From contig CAYPPG010000028.1 in the NCBI GenBank assembly GCA_964412555.1, positions 32,326 through 96,325 on the forward strand: a stretch of 64,000 nucleotides of DNA. The letters are read 5' to 3'. The notes beneath the pieces were generated by a model. That model made no database searches and had not been told where the DNA came from. It saw nothing but the letters and a program-made list of their open reading frames with translations. Of the stretch, positions 9,685-18,607 are shown piece by piece (position 1 is the first letter of the stretch; the number at the start of each line of letters is the position of its first letter). The position numbers were made by a program, and so were the translations under genes. This stretch comes from CAYPPG01 sp964412555 (GTDB lineage Bacteria > Hinthialibacterota > Hinthialibacteria > Hinthialibacterales > Hinthialibacteraceae).

Positions 9685-9848
9685 GGGGTAGAGCTATGTG
9701 TCTACCCCATTTCGACGAAGGGCAATCCAAAAGATTGCCTCTACAAAATGTAGGGGTAGAGCTATGTGTCTACTCTATTTCGACGGAGGGCAATCCCAAA
9801 GGATTGTCCCTACAAAATGTAGGGGTAGACCTACGTGTCTACCCCTTT
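9685..9848. repeat. Tandem 68-69-bp repeat with paired hairpins (about 2.4 copies)
   Basis: Units begin with GGGGTAG at 9685, 9753 and 9822. Each starts with a palindrome; the best copy has GGGGTAGAC pairing with GTCTACCCC at 9822-9845. The first two units carry a second hairpin, GGCAATC pairing with GATTGCC. The units differ by scattered substitutions, several of which keep pairing. Together with the preceding element it fills the 418-base spacer between the EF-G-like gene and the permease gene. It could act as a weak transcription or RNA-stability element, but no U-tract follows on the minus strand. Confidence 0.7.
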
Positions 9849-9877
9849 TCTTACTTCGTATAGAGTCTATTGGCTGA

Positions 9878-11968
9878 TTACCCTTCTTCCTCTTCTTCCA
9901 TTTTGCTGGCAGCGATGATTTTTTCGGTCAGTTCGTTCGGGACCGGTTCATAATGGGAGAATTCCATTTCAAACGTTCCACGGCCTCGTGTAAGGGAGCG
10001 GAGATCGATAGGATATTTATACATTTCAGATAAAGGAACTTGAGCTTTGATCAGTTGTTTTCCTTTAAGAGGATTCATTCCCATTACCCGGCCGCGGCGG
10101 GAATTGAGATCCCCCATGACGTCTCCCATGAATTCTTCGGGTACTTTGACTTCTACGTTTTGAATCGGTTCGAGAAGGATCGGTTTGCATTTCTCACGTG
10201 CCACTTGACGCATGCACATCGATGCAGCGATCTTGAAGGCCATCTCAGATGAATCAACTTCGTGATATTTCCCGTCGAAAAGATCCACGCTGATGTCAAC
10301 GATGGGGTAACCGGCGATGATTCCGCGTTCCATTGCATCGACAATCCCTTTCTCAACGGCGGGAACGAATTTCGACGGAATCGCTCCGCCGAATATGTTG
10401 TTGATGAATTCGTAATGCTGGCCGCGTTCAAGCGGTTTCAAGCGCATATGAACTTCAGCAAACTGGCCACGACCCCCTGATTGTTTTTTATGGCGGTAGC
10501 TTCCTTCCCCTGAGGAGGAAATCGTTTCGCGATACGCTACTTTGGGGATATCGAGTGTGACATTGAGTTTGAATTGGTTTTTCATCCGGCTTGCGATAAT
10601 ATCGATTTGCAATTGCCCGGCGGCTGATATAACCGTTTCCTTGGTTTCAGTATCCCGTTTCACTTGGATTGTCGGATCACCGGAAACGATTTTGGGAAGA
10701 ACGGTGCCGATTTTATCTTCTTCATTTTTATCAGCGGCATGCAGAGACATATGTACAGGAGGTTGAGGATAACGAGGGGGTGTAACCAGCAGATCGCCGG
10801 CCGATGTTGAGACCGTATCGTTCGTCTCGAATCCCTCATTCTTCGTGATGGCGATAATATCGCCTACGGAGGCCTCATGGATTGCATTGTGTTTTTTCCC
10901 ATTGACGGAAAGAATATGGGCGACTTTTTCCTTTACGCTTTGTGTCCGGTTGAACCATTCGGTATCCCCTGTAATGGATCCGCTCATGACCCGGATAAAG
11001 GAAATTTTCCCGGCGAAAGGATCGACCATACTTTTAAAAACAAAGCCGATCCCGGGTCCGTCATCTTTGATTTCTTGTTGGAATACTTCGTCTTTTCCCT
11101 CTTTCATAGCGGGGAAGGTTTGTCGTTTCGTTGGATCGGGAAGATAATTGATGAAGCAATCCAACAAGGCTTCGATACCGATACAGTGATATGCGTCAGT
11201 TACGAAAATGGGGACGATGGTACCGGATTGTGCACCATCGCATAAGCCTTTCCGAATTTCATCATTTGAAATCTTTTCATCGGACAGATAGCGCTCCATC
11301 AAATCGTCATCTGACATCACGGATGCTTCGATCATTTTTTGGCGGTATTCTTCGACATAATCTGAGATGTCATCGGGAATGGAACCTTGTTTTGTGATTT
11401 TGCCTTTATCGTCAAAACTGAGGGCTTTATCCATAACCAAATCGACGACGCCGCTGAATAAATCTTCCTTGCCAATGGGGAGGCAAACTGGGCAGACTTG
11501 TGCACCGAGTTCATTTTCGAGTTTTTGGAGAGACTTGTCGAAATCCGCGTGTTCCTTATCCATTCGGTTCATGACGGCAACGCGAGGGATTTCATATTCC
11601 TCTAAAAATTCCCATATTTTTTCGGTTTCCACTTCGACACCCGATTGTGCATTGATCACAACCAACGCGACATCGGCTGCCCGCAATGCCCCGAGGATAT
11701 CTCCGATAAAATCTGTATACCCGGGAGTATCGATTAAATTGATATGATGGCCTTTGAAATTGCATTGAAGCAATTTGGAGGAGATAGTAATTTTTCGGTC
11801 TTTTTCTTCCTCGAGGTAATCAGCGAAAGTGTTCCCGTCGTCGATTCTTCCCAAACGCTCGATGGCACCGGTATGATAAAGAATTGCTTCGATCAGGGTG
11901 GTTTTCCCTGCAGCGTGATTTCCGACAACGGCGATATTTCTTTTTTTGCCAACCTCGACACCTTTCAT
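9878..11968 (-). CDS. Elongation factor G-like translational GTPase (EF-G2-type paralogue)
   Basis: 696 residues with complete EF-G domain order: GTPase domain I (1-285), beta-barrel domain II, domain III, domain IV (the long EVHMRLKPLERGQHYEF region with GGAIPSKFVPAVEKG) and domain V (ENVEVKVPEEFMGDVMGDLNSRRG). The P-loop is GNHAAGKTTL. The switch motif reads DRKITISS rather than the ERGITI of canonical EF-G, the G3 box is DTPGYTDF instead of DTPGHVDF, and G4 is NRMDKE. These changes fit the divergent EF-G-like paralogues found beside a normal fusA, which may act in recycling or stress rather than in routine translocation. There are no rps or tuf neighbours. AAGGAG sits eight bases before the ATG. 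Confidence 0.85.
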   Translation of the reverse strand: MKGVEVGKKRNIAVVGNHAAGKTTLIEAILYHTGAIERLGRIDDGNTFADYLEEEKDRKITISSKLLQCNFKGHHINLIDTPGYTDFIGDILGALRAADVALVVINAQSGVEVETEKIWEFLEEYEIPRVAVMNRMDKEHADFDKSLQKLENELGAQVCPVCLPIGKEDLFSGVVDLVMDKALSFDDKGKITKQGSIPDDISDYVEEYRQKMIEASVMSDDDLMERYLSDEKISNDEIRKGLCDGAQSGTIVPIFVTDAYHCIGIEALLDCFINYLPDPTKRQTFPAMKEGKDEVFQQEIKDDGPGIGFVFKSMVDPFAGKISFIRVMSGSITGDTEWFNRTQSVKEKVAHILSVNGKKHNAIHEASVGDIIAITKNEGFETNDTVSTSAGDLLVTPPRYPQPPVHMSLHAADKNEEDKIGTVLPKIVSGDPTIQVKRDTETKETVISAAGQLQIDIIASRMKNQFKLNVTLDIPKVAYRETISSSGEGSYRHKKQSGGRGQFAEVHMRLKPLERGQHYEFINNIFGGAIPSKFVPAVEKGIVDAMERGIIAGYPIVDISVDLFDGKYHEVDSSEMAFKIAASMCMRQVAREKCKPILLEPIQNVEVKVPEEFMGDVMGDLNSRRGRVMGMNPLKGKQLIKAQVPLSEMYKYPIDLRSLTRGRGTFEMEFSHYEPVPNELTEKIIAASKMEEEEEG

Positions 11969-12157
11969 GAACGTGACTCCTTTTTGCTTATTGCGAATAT
12001 GGGGGGTACTATCGATTGCTTAATCGAAAATTGACCAGAAACTTACAGAAAAGTAAGGTTACAAGTGTATGAGGAATCGGACAAGGGATAAAGGAGAAGA
12101 CAATATTAACTCGATAAAATCTACAATTCTTATTGAACTGAACTCGATCCTATTTCA

Positions 12158-12838
12158 TTATGAAACAGTGGTTCGATGTCGCAAAAATCCCAATGCACGA
12201 ACATTGATTGGGTTGCGTCCACTGGAAGTGTTGCAGAAATACGTAAAGCGGAAGCCGATATCCACTTCGATATCCCCAATGTGACCGTATATGCCGGTAC
12301 AAATCGGCCGTCCCGCTTCCGAGGGAATTTTTGAATCACCAATGGGTAATTCGTCCGGCTGTATCATTTTTCCACGAGCAAATTTCGGCGCGACGGCTTT
12401 CTTTGCCTTCATTCCGCTTGTCCCACTCGCTGCGCTGTTTTCACCGTCTCCTCGTGCGGCTCCGGGGACGAGTGAATACGGCATGTGCAAAAAATATTGT
12501 TGGTTCACCGCCTGCCATGCAATTCCCGTATTGATTGGAATGTTACCGGCGATGGTCGAGAACACGATTTTATAAGGCATTTTCGCTTCGAAATATTCCT
12601 CGCCGATTGTTCCATGCAATAACGTATTGACCGGGAAATGTCCCGATGTGTTTGGAATGACAGTGTATTTCAATTCCAGTTGAACCGGAAAATCCAGGAT
12701 GGTACCGACAATGGCGTTATTCACGGGGAGATTTCCACTCAAAGTGCTGAAAACCACTTTGTACTTCAACTCCAGATCAACAGGAATTTCTCCCTGTTTC
12801 CGAATTTCATCACGCAGTGAAACCAGGGCATCACCCAT
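12158..12838 (-). CDS. Unrecognised protein built of four related beta-strand repeats
   Basis: 226 residues, family unknown. Three adjacent units of about 32 residues share a pattern of alternating hydrophobic strand, F-S/T-x-x-G-N/H-x-P-V/I-N, and a hydrophobic strand: ELKYKVVFSTLSGNLPVN, ELKYTVIPNTSGHFPVN and MPYKIVFSTIAGNIPIN. A fourth, FRFTYFCNTSSGRNPIN, sits near the C-terminus after a Gly/Ala/Lys/Pro-rich linker of about 60 residues. There is no signal peptide. The ATG at 12838 follows GGAGG by seven bases; the TTG six bases upstream is too close to it. It faces the coiled-coil gene across a divergent spacer. A repetitive beta fold for binding or assembly is an inference. Confidence 0.7.
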   Translation of the reverse strand: MGDALVSLRDEIRKQGEIPVDLELKYKVVFSTLSGNLPVNNAIVGTILDFPVQLELKYTVIPNTSGHFPVNTLLHGTIGEEYFEAKMPYKIVFSTIAGNIPINTGIAWQAVNQQYFLHMPYSLVPGAARGDGENSAASGTSGMKAKKAVAPKFARGKMIQPDELPIGDSKIPSEAGRPICTGIYGHIGDIEVDIGFRFTYFCNTSSGRNPINVRALGFLRHRTTVS

Positions 12839-13530
12839 ATTCAAACCTCCAAAGGGAAATGAATATCCGATTGTGTTTTCTCAAACAAAGATGTACATAT
12901 ACTGTATAATTTTACAGGATTTTCGTACAAACTGAATTGGGACAACTTGTTTTACAAGCGAGGACGCTTGTTTTATCCATAAAAGGAGATCGGAATTTGG
13001 AAATCGATCATCTTTTTGAAGAAATTCGCGAAAAATTGATTGACATATGCATTAAGTTCAGGCATGATATATGAGACGAATCGGGGTTGAGGGTTCTGTC
13101 CGGTCATGGAAAATTGCGGGTAGAGATGATGTTGCCGGTCGGATGATCCCCGAATCGAATTAGTGTCAGAAAAAATCCAGCCCCTTTTTGAAGGAAATTC
13201 GGCTGGTCTATATATCTGGAAAAATACACGGCTCGATCGGATTTTCCGAACGGTCTATCTTCAACTCTGAATATCTTCGACTGCAATTTTATATGTATTC
13301 CGGCCTGCAATTATATTTCGTGTTATGTGTTCCCGTCTTTATTGCGCTCCCCAGGATTTGAGGGTATTGCACTGCGTTAAAAGCCGAAAGATGGTTCCGC
13401 CTTCTTTTATGTGGCGCAACCGTGCAATAAATCGTAAAAAATCAACTGGTTTCTAGCAAACAACGTTCGGTCGAAATCAAGTGAAGGAAAGGCCGAATCA
13501 ACACCATACCTGCAGAAAAGGAGTGCAATC
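12839..13530. other. Divergent spacer with palindromic repeat, no confirmed gene
   Basis: 692 bases between two divergent genes. At 12944-12978 there is a short repeat: ACTTGTTTTAC, a hairpin CAAGCG-AGGA-CGCTTG at 12955-12970, and then a near copy of the first part, CTTGTTTTATCC. It is related to the element at 19732-19788. Otherwise the region is AT-rich and must hold two promoters, but I cannot place -35/-10 pairs with confidence. A 25-codon ORF with a ribosome site is listed separately. Confidence 0.5.
12997..13074 (+). CDS. Possible 25-residue small protein (low confidence)
   Basis: A TTG-initiated ORF with GGAG at 12985-12988, eight bases upstream. It encodes a charged, amphipathic-looking peptide (MEIDHLFEEIREKLIDICI and six more residues). 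There is no homology to recall. After the TGA the frame continues for another 23 codons without a stop, so it could also be a remnant. Its support is the ribosome site alone. Confidence 0.22.
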   Translation: MEIDHLFEEIREKLIDICIKFRHDI

Positions 13531-15045
13531 ATGCAGAACAACAAACTATCTCCGCAAGAGAACGAAGTCATGCAGAACAATGAACACCGCGTTTCTACTG
13601 GATTGGTAGTAACCGGGCTGGTCACGATCGTCGGTTCCTGGGTAGGAATGGCAGCATTCGTGGATTACCGCTTGGACGGGGTGGAAAAACAGATGCAAAC
13701 CGACTCGAATGAAGTCGTCACGGCAGTGAGCCAGAACGTTTCCGAAGATTTATCCGGTTTGCAGAAAGAAATCGGCATGAAAGTCACGGATACGACATCC
13801 GTGCTCGCCAAAGGAATCCTGGATTTAACCAACAATGAAGAACAACGTTACAACCAAATTTTGAAAGCGATCAACAACAATGGTGCTTTATTGGAGAAGA
13901 ATCGGACGGAAACGGCTTCTCTCATTAGCCGTGAGTTGAAAGAATCTGAAAAGGAAATCGCCTCTCTGCTTTCGCAGAATCAAACGGAAACCACAAAAGA
14001 GGTCAAGAATCTTCTTGCCGGAATTGAAGAAAAAACCGCACAAACGGGCCGCGAAATCCTCACTGTGATGAAAAGCGTCGATCAGAATCTCGACGAGATG
14101 GGCAATCAATTAATCACTCAACTCGATACATCAACAAAAACGCTCCAAGATTTGATCGAACAATCCAACAAGAATGAATCGGAACAATTGGCAAAAATGG
14201 CTGCTGTGGTTGATTCATTAATGAAGGGAGTTGAAACCGAATCAAGCAAATTAACTACTGAACTCAACACCTTGGCCAATCGGGTAAGCACACTCCAAAC
14301 GGAAGTGAATCAATCGCAAAAGACTGTCAAAGAGTTGAACAATTTAGTTCCGGGTTGGCGTAAAACAAGTGAAGTGGAATTTGCGAAATTAGATCAAAAA
14401 ACGGGTCAAATCGAAGCGAGAATCGACGAAAATCTATCCGCCCTGCAACAAAAAATCATCGATCTCGGTGTCGCGGTGGACAACACGGCGAACAACATGA
14501 TGAAATCTTTGTACTTAGCGACAGAAGGACTGGAAGATACCAAAATCGAACTCAAGTCGAATTTAACGAAAAGCAAGGAAGAAACTACTGCTGAACTTCA
14601 ATCCTTGGCGAAGACCATTGAAGGAATTGCATCCTCAATAAAAACCTTGAAGGAAGTGTCTGCTGAAGAAGCGGCTGTTACTCACGCATTCCTCAATCCT
14701 CAGGAGATTGAAGGCATCAAGACGCAAGTCGGTACCTTGACTTCGAAGATGGATACATTTCATGAGCAAATTTCCAGTCAAATCGCCGAAGCGAGAGCAC
14801 GGGCGAAGAGGATCATCGAAAATTCCGAAGAATCGGAACAAACTCAAGTGATGGACGATGTTCTTCAGCAATTCAGCAATGTAACCAAGGTCGCGGAAAG
14901 TCAATTAAAAATCCTGAAAAAGACACTCGATTCACTTTCTCTCGTCATAACGGCTTTGGGTGATTCACCGGAACCAGAGCCAAATGTTGAAATCGGTATG
15001 AAAGTGGAAGAGCAAGATGAAGGGGATGAAATTTCACTGAAATAA
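13531..15045 (+). CDS. Membrane-anchored long coiled-coil protein of unknown function
   Basis: 504 residues. After a polar start there is one hydrophobic segment (STGLVVTGLVTIVGSWVGMAAF, about 23-44) and then about 440 residues of continuous heptad-like, Glu/Lys/Gln/Thr-rich sequence with repeated themes such as LLEKNRTETASLISRELKE and SLLSQNQTETTKEVKNLL. There is no HAMP domain and no conserved methyl-accepting hairpin tip, so it is not a typical chemoreceptor. The end is acidic. A filament-like or tethering protein on one face of the membrane is inferred. AAGGAG stands seven bases before the ATG, and a strong terminator follows. Confidence 0.75.
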   Translation: MQNNKLSPQENEVMQNNEHRVSTGLVVTGLVTIVGSWVGMAAFVDYRLDGVEKQMQTDSNEVVTAVSQNVSEDLSGLQKEIGMKVTDTTSVLAKGILDLTNNEEQRYNQILKAINNNGALLEKNRTETASLISRELKESEKEIASLLSQNQTETTKEVKNLLAGIEEKTAQTGREILTVMKSVDQNLDEMGNQLITQLDTSTKTLQDLIEQSNKNESEQLAKMAAVVDSLMKGVETESSKLTTELNTLANRVSTLQTEVNQSQKTVKELNNLVPGWRKTSEVEFAKLDQKTGQIEARIDENLSALQQKIIDLGVAVDNTANNMMKSLYLATEGLEDTKIELKSNLTKSKEETTAELQSLAKTIEGIASSIKTLKEVSAEEAAVTHAFLNPQEIEGIKTQVGTLTSKMDTFHEQISSQIAEARARAKRIIENSEESEQTQVMDDVLQQFSNVTKVAESQLKILKKTLDSLSLVITALGDSPEPEPNVEIGMKVEEQDEGDEISLK

Positions 15046-15073
15046 AATACGGTATACAATAGAAATGCATTCT

Positions 15074-15100
15074 GGCCGGTAACTCGTTACCGGCCTTTTT
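15074..15100 (+). terminator. Intrinsic terminator after the coiled-coil gene
   Basis: GGCCGGTAA pairs perfectly with TTACCGGCC around a CTCG loop (15074-15095) and is followed by TTTTT. It lies 28 bases after the stop of the coiled-coil gene. Confidence 0.9.
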
Positions 15101-15184
15101 GTTTGGCCGTAATCCTTGACGGAACGCATCGTTATAAGCATGATTTTTAGATTGTATTGATTCCAAATATAAAGGAATAAGCTA

Positions 15185-16138
15185 TTGAATATACTCATCA
15201 CCGGATCTAGTGGGCAAATCGGAACAAATTTGGGACTTCGGCTGTTATCAGAAGATCATTCGGTTCTTGGAATCGATTGCCGTCCGAACACGTGGACAGA
15301 TCGAATTTCCATGCGATACGTGGACTTGACATCGGATTGCGTCGGCCGATTGCTGGAGTTGATCAAAGGATATGAAATCGATATCATCATTCATCTGGCG
15401 GCCCATGCGAAGGTTTTCGAATTGGTGCGGGAACCTTCCCGCGCCTTACAGAACGTGAATATGACGTTCAAAGTGGCGGAAAGCGCGCGGCTGGCGAATA
15501 TTCCGATTATTTTTGGTAGTTCCCGCGAAGTGTATGGGGATATACACCGGCATGTCACCAACGAATCCTGTGCCGATTTCGTGGTGGCGGAAAGTCCGTA
15601 TTCAGCCAGTAAAATTGCGGGAGAGGCGTTTATTTATTCCTATGCCCAGTGCTACGGGCTTCCATATATTGTCTTTCGCTTCAGCAATGTCTATGGAAGG
15701 TACGATAACGATCTGGAGCGGATGGAACGTGTTACTCCCTTGTTCATCAAAAGAATTTCACAGGAATTACCAATTGTTATTCACGGGAAAGAAAAGATTT
15801 TGGACTTTACCTATGTCGATGATTGTGTGGATGGCATTAATCTCGGTATTCATAAATTATTGAATAAAGAGGTTATGAACCAAACCATCAATCTCGCCTG
15901 CGGTGAAGGGAATAGTCTGGTCGATCTAGCGCAGTTCATCGGGAAAGCGGTTGGAGTGGAGCCGAAAATCTCATACACTCCCACTCAACCGGGTGAAGTA
16001 ACCCGCTACATAGCCGATATCGAAAAAGCCAAGCAATTACTAGGCTATCAACCGAAAACTTCTCTTTCCGAAGGAATCCCTAAAGCGATTACATGGACAC
16101 GTGAATTCGCTCAACAAAAACAGCGATCAAGTATATAG
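15185..16138 (+). CDS. NAD-dependent sugar-nucleotide epimerase/dehydratase (extended SDR)
   Basis: 317 residues. The NAD-binding glycine motif GSSGQIG is at residues 7-13, the acidic cofactor residue follows in GIDCRP, and the catalytic pair YSASK lies near residue 140 with the SSREVYGD strand ahead of it. The C-terminal half is the substrate domain (TYVDDCVDGINLGI, then PGEVTRYIADIEKAKQLLGY), as in UDP-glucose 4-epimerase and GDP/dTDP-sugar dehydratase relatives. The exact substrate cannot be read from sequence. The start is a TTG with AAAGGA eight bases upstream; no in-frame ATG lies before the glycine motif. It is first in a same-strand run of sugar-related genes. Confidence 0.85.
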   Translation: MNILITGSSGQIGTNLGLRLLSEDHSVLGIDCRPNTWTDRISMRYVDLTSDCVGRLLELIKGYEIDIIIHLAAHAKVFELVREPSRALQNVNMTFKVAESARLANIPIIFGSSREVYGDIHRHVTNESCADFVVAESPYSASKIAGEAFIYSYAQCYGLPYIVFRFSNVYGRYDNDLERMERVTPLFIKRISQELPIVIHGKEKILDFTYVDDCVDGINLGIHKLLNKEVMNQTINLACGEGNSLVDLAQFIGKAVGVEPKISYTPTQPGEVTRYIADIEKAKQLLGYQPKTSLSEGIPKAITWTREFAQQKQRSSI

Positions 16139-16266
16139 TTAGTTTTTATATTAAGTTATGAGCCATAATACCTTATAATTCAATAGGTAAGTATGTTCTT
16201 CCTTCATGGTGTGACAGTACGGCGTCATCCTTCGTTTAATAAAAAAAACATCGTCATACCCCTAGA

Positions 16267-18312
16267 ATGATACTTTTTCTTTTCGCTCTTTTTTTATTGT
16301 TCCCTATACAAACCATACAAGCAGAAATATGGAAACCGATTCCTTTTCCAAGGAATGAGTCTCCAATTAATCTATCTTATTTACTGGATCCTCCTGCAGG
16401 TAAGCACGGTTTTCTTGGCGTGGAAAACGATCGTCTCGTTTTCGAAGATGGAACGGAAATACGCTTTTGGGGAACCAGCATGATTGGCTCAGCCTGTTTT
16501 CCTCCTCAAAATCTGGCGCCGGATATTGCCGAACGGCTATCGCAATTGGGATTCAATTTAGTCCGTTTTCAGCATTTGGATGCAGAGTGGGCAGAACCGA
16601 ATTTGTTCCAGAGCGATATGGAAGAAGGGGAATTCCTCAATCCTATTGCTCTGGATCGATTGGACTATTTTCTGTATCAGTTAAAAAATCGGGGGATTTA
16701 CACCTACGTTGATTGTCTTGGGTCGCGCGTTTTGAGAACGGAAGATTTCATTTCGGAGGGGAGCGCGATTCCTCCTGGTTTCGGCGGCTATATTCATTTC
16801 TCTTCGGCATTGCAAAGTGTGTACAGGGAATTTCTTCATGCATTTTGGACTCATCGCAACCGATACACAGGCAAGGAATATCGAGACAGTCCCATGATCG
16901 CTTGTACTCAGCTTTTTTATAATAACAACATCGATCCTGCCATTCCTGTCGTACTCCCTTACGCTATTGAACTTCATGATTTATGGGATCGCTGGTGGAA
17001 TGAGAAAATACAGAAAGAAATGGAACTCAAGGATGAAAAAGGGCGAAAGAACCATTTGAAAGCATCTCCACCCATCATGGATTTGCGTAGACCGACTTCA
17101 GAGACGAGAAAGTTTTTAGCCGATCTTGTGGCAAAAACGAATAATTCCTTTCATGGCTTTCTTAGAAGTATCAGTGTCAAATGTTTGATCAACGGAACCG
17201 ATTTGATTACAAAAACAACGGATATTATTCCTCAACAGGTTCATGATGTCCAAACATGCCGGGGGTATTGGAATTTACCAATCCGGCAATCTCGATTCTT
17301 TTCAAACCGCCGGATGGCGGATGTGAATGGAAATGAAGAAAGCCATCTTTTCTCCGAATTCGTGTTTGGAAGAGTTATTGACAAACCTTTCATAGTTTCG
17401 GAATGGGGGCATCCTTGGCCGAACAAGTTTCGGGCGGAATTACCGCTATGGATGGCGGCGATGGCGTGTTTTCAGGAATGGAATGGTTGCATTCTGTCCG
17501 GTTATCGTACCGGACATGAAGAGGATGTGGATTGGATTACTGCTCCATTCGATTCATTCAATGATCCTTGTGTAATCGGTTTAATGCCTTCAGCTGCTTT
17601 ACTTTTTCACCGGAATGATGTTGACGTTGCCAATCGTGGTCTTCAATTAACATTGAATCAAGAATATGTGTATGAGGATGATGCTCTGACTGCTTTTCAA
17701 GCCCGAAGCACACGGTTGGTTCCATTTAGGAAAGTTGAAATCGCTCTCCATTCGGCTCCTTCCTCATTACCATTATCCGCTACGCAGCCTGAGGATTTAT
17801 ATGAGAAGCGTTTTCAAATGGATAAAAATTCCCACTTAAGGAGCGACTATGAGCGCGGACTGGTTTTTATCGATTCGCCCAAATCACAAGCCGTCATCGG
17901 AAGATTGAAACTGGCTGAAGATCATGATTTATCGAATCTGAAAGTGTTCACGAGTGAAGAGTTCGGGGTTGTAAGTTTGAACAGTATGAATGATGAAACC
18001 ATTTCACGTTCCGGGGACTTGTTTGTCACTCTCGTTTCGCAAGCGCAAAATTCAGGTTTTTCTGCCCATGAACAAGACGGTGTATATGTCGTCGATCATG
18101 CCGGACACGCGCCGGTTTTGCTGAAAGACACGCCTGTACGAGTGTATATTCGTACGAATCGGGAAGCGAAATGGACAATTCAAGCGATCCATCCGGATGG
18201 AACGCCGGGTGAAACGATTTCCTACCAAATTGCCAACCAATTTCTTTCTTTTCGAGCAGGGACTCATGGGACTTTGTATTATCGTTTGAAGGCTGAAAAG
18301 AGTGGATATTGA
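16267..18312 (+). CDS. Secreted TIM-barrel glycoside hydrolase-like protein (GH5/cellulase-like), acid/base Glu not evident
   Basis: 681 residues with a Sec signal peptide (LFLFALFLLFPIQTIQAE). The N-terminal strand pair FEDGTEIRFWGTSMIG followed by RLSQLGFNLVRFQHLD is typical of cellulase-like barrels in environmental heterotrophs. The likely nucleophile Glu is in VSEWGHPWPNKFRAE near residue 378. At the position where relatives carry an Asn-Glu acid/base (after strand 4) this protein reads CTQLFYNNNIDP, with no Glu. A C-terminal beta-rich domain of about 200 residues follows. It may be a non-catalytic or altered enzyme. No clear ribosome site precedes the first ATG. Confidence 0.68.
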   Translation: MILFLFALFLLFPIQTIQAEIWKPIPFPRNESPINLSYLLDPPAGKHGFLGVENDRLVFEDGTEIRFWGTSMIGSACFPPQNLAPDIAERLSQLGFNLVRFQHLDAEWAEPNLFQSDMEEGEFLNPIALDRLDYFLYQLKNRGIYTYVDCLGSRVLRTEDFISEGSAIPPGFGGYIHFSSALQSVYREFLHAFWTHRNRYTGKEYRDSPMIACTQLFYNNNIDPAIPVVLPYAIELHDLWDRWWNEKIQKEMELKDEKGRKNHLKASPPIMDLRRPTSETRKFLADLVAKTNNSFHGFLRSISVKCLINGTDLITKTTDIIPQQVHDVQTCRGYWNLPIRQSRFFSNRRMADVNGNEESHLFSEFVFGRVIDKPFIVSEWGHPWPNKFRAELPLWMAAMACFQEWNGCILSGYRTGHEEDVDWITAPFDSFNDPCVIGLMPSAALLFHRNDVDVANRGLQLTLNQEYVYEDDALTAFQARSTRLVPFRKVEIALHSAPSSLPLSATQPEDLYEKRFQMDKNSHLRSDYERGLVFIDSPKSQAVIGRLKLAEDHDLSNLKVFTSEEFGVVSLNSMNDETISRSGDLFVTLVSQAQNSGFSAHEQDGVYVVDHAGHAPVLLKDTPVRVYIRTNREAKWTIQAIHPDGTPGETISYQIANQFLSFRAGTHGTLYYRLKAEKSGY

Positions 18313-18397
18313 CAATGATGCTCTTTGATAAGATCATTTATCATGATAGAAGAAAAGATTTATTCTTACATATTAGGCTTTACGCACGAATAAAAGC

Positions 18398-18569
18398 GTC
18401 TGAATCAGGATTGGCCAGGATGGATGGATTTCCAGGATGAAATACATGACAGCATTTCATGTCGATTCTATAAAAAAATCATTGGTCACTGTCGCTCGTC
18501 AAATTAGTGTCAGCTTATCGAAAGACATATCCTGTTCATCCTTCAATCCTGGCCAATCCTGATTCAGAC
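18398..18569. repeat. 172-bp MITE-like element with perfect 24-bp terminal inverted repeats
   Basis: GTCTGAATCAGGATTGGCCA plus four bases at 18398-18421 is repeated exactly in inverse at 18546-18569. Inside, AGGATGAA and TTCATCCT extend the inverted symmetry imperfectly. No ORF lies within. It fills most of the spacer between the GH-like gene and the Tat protein gene. Repeats with this kind of 'CAGGATT..AGGAT' text are scattered through genomes of several environmental phyla; that resemblance is from memory. Confidence 0.75.
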
Positions 18570-18607
18570 AATGGTGAGTCATACAAAAAATTCAGGGAGA
18601 ATCCATC

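Noticed and set aside
13531..15045. Methyl-accepting chemotaxis protein
   Set aside because: Has a membrane helix and coiled coil, but no HAMP domain and no conserved hairpin tip.
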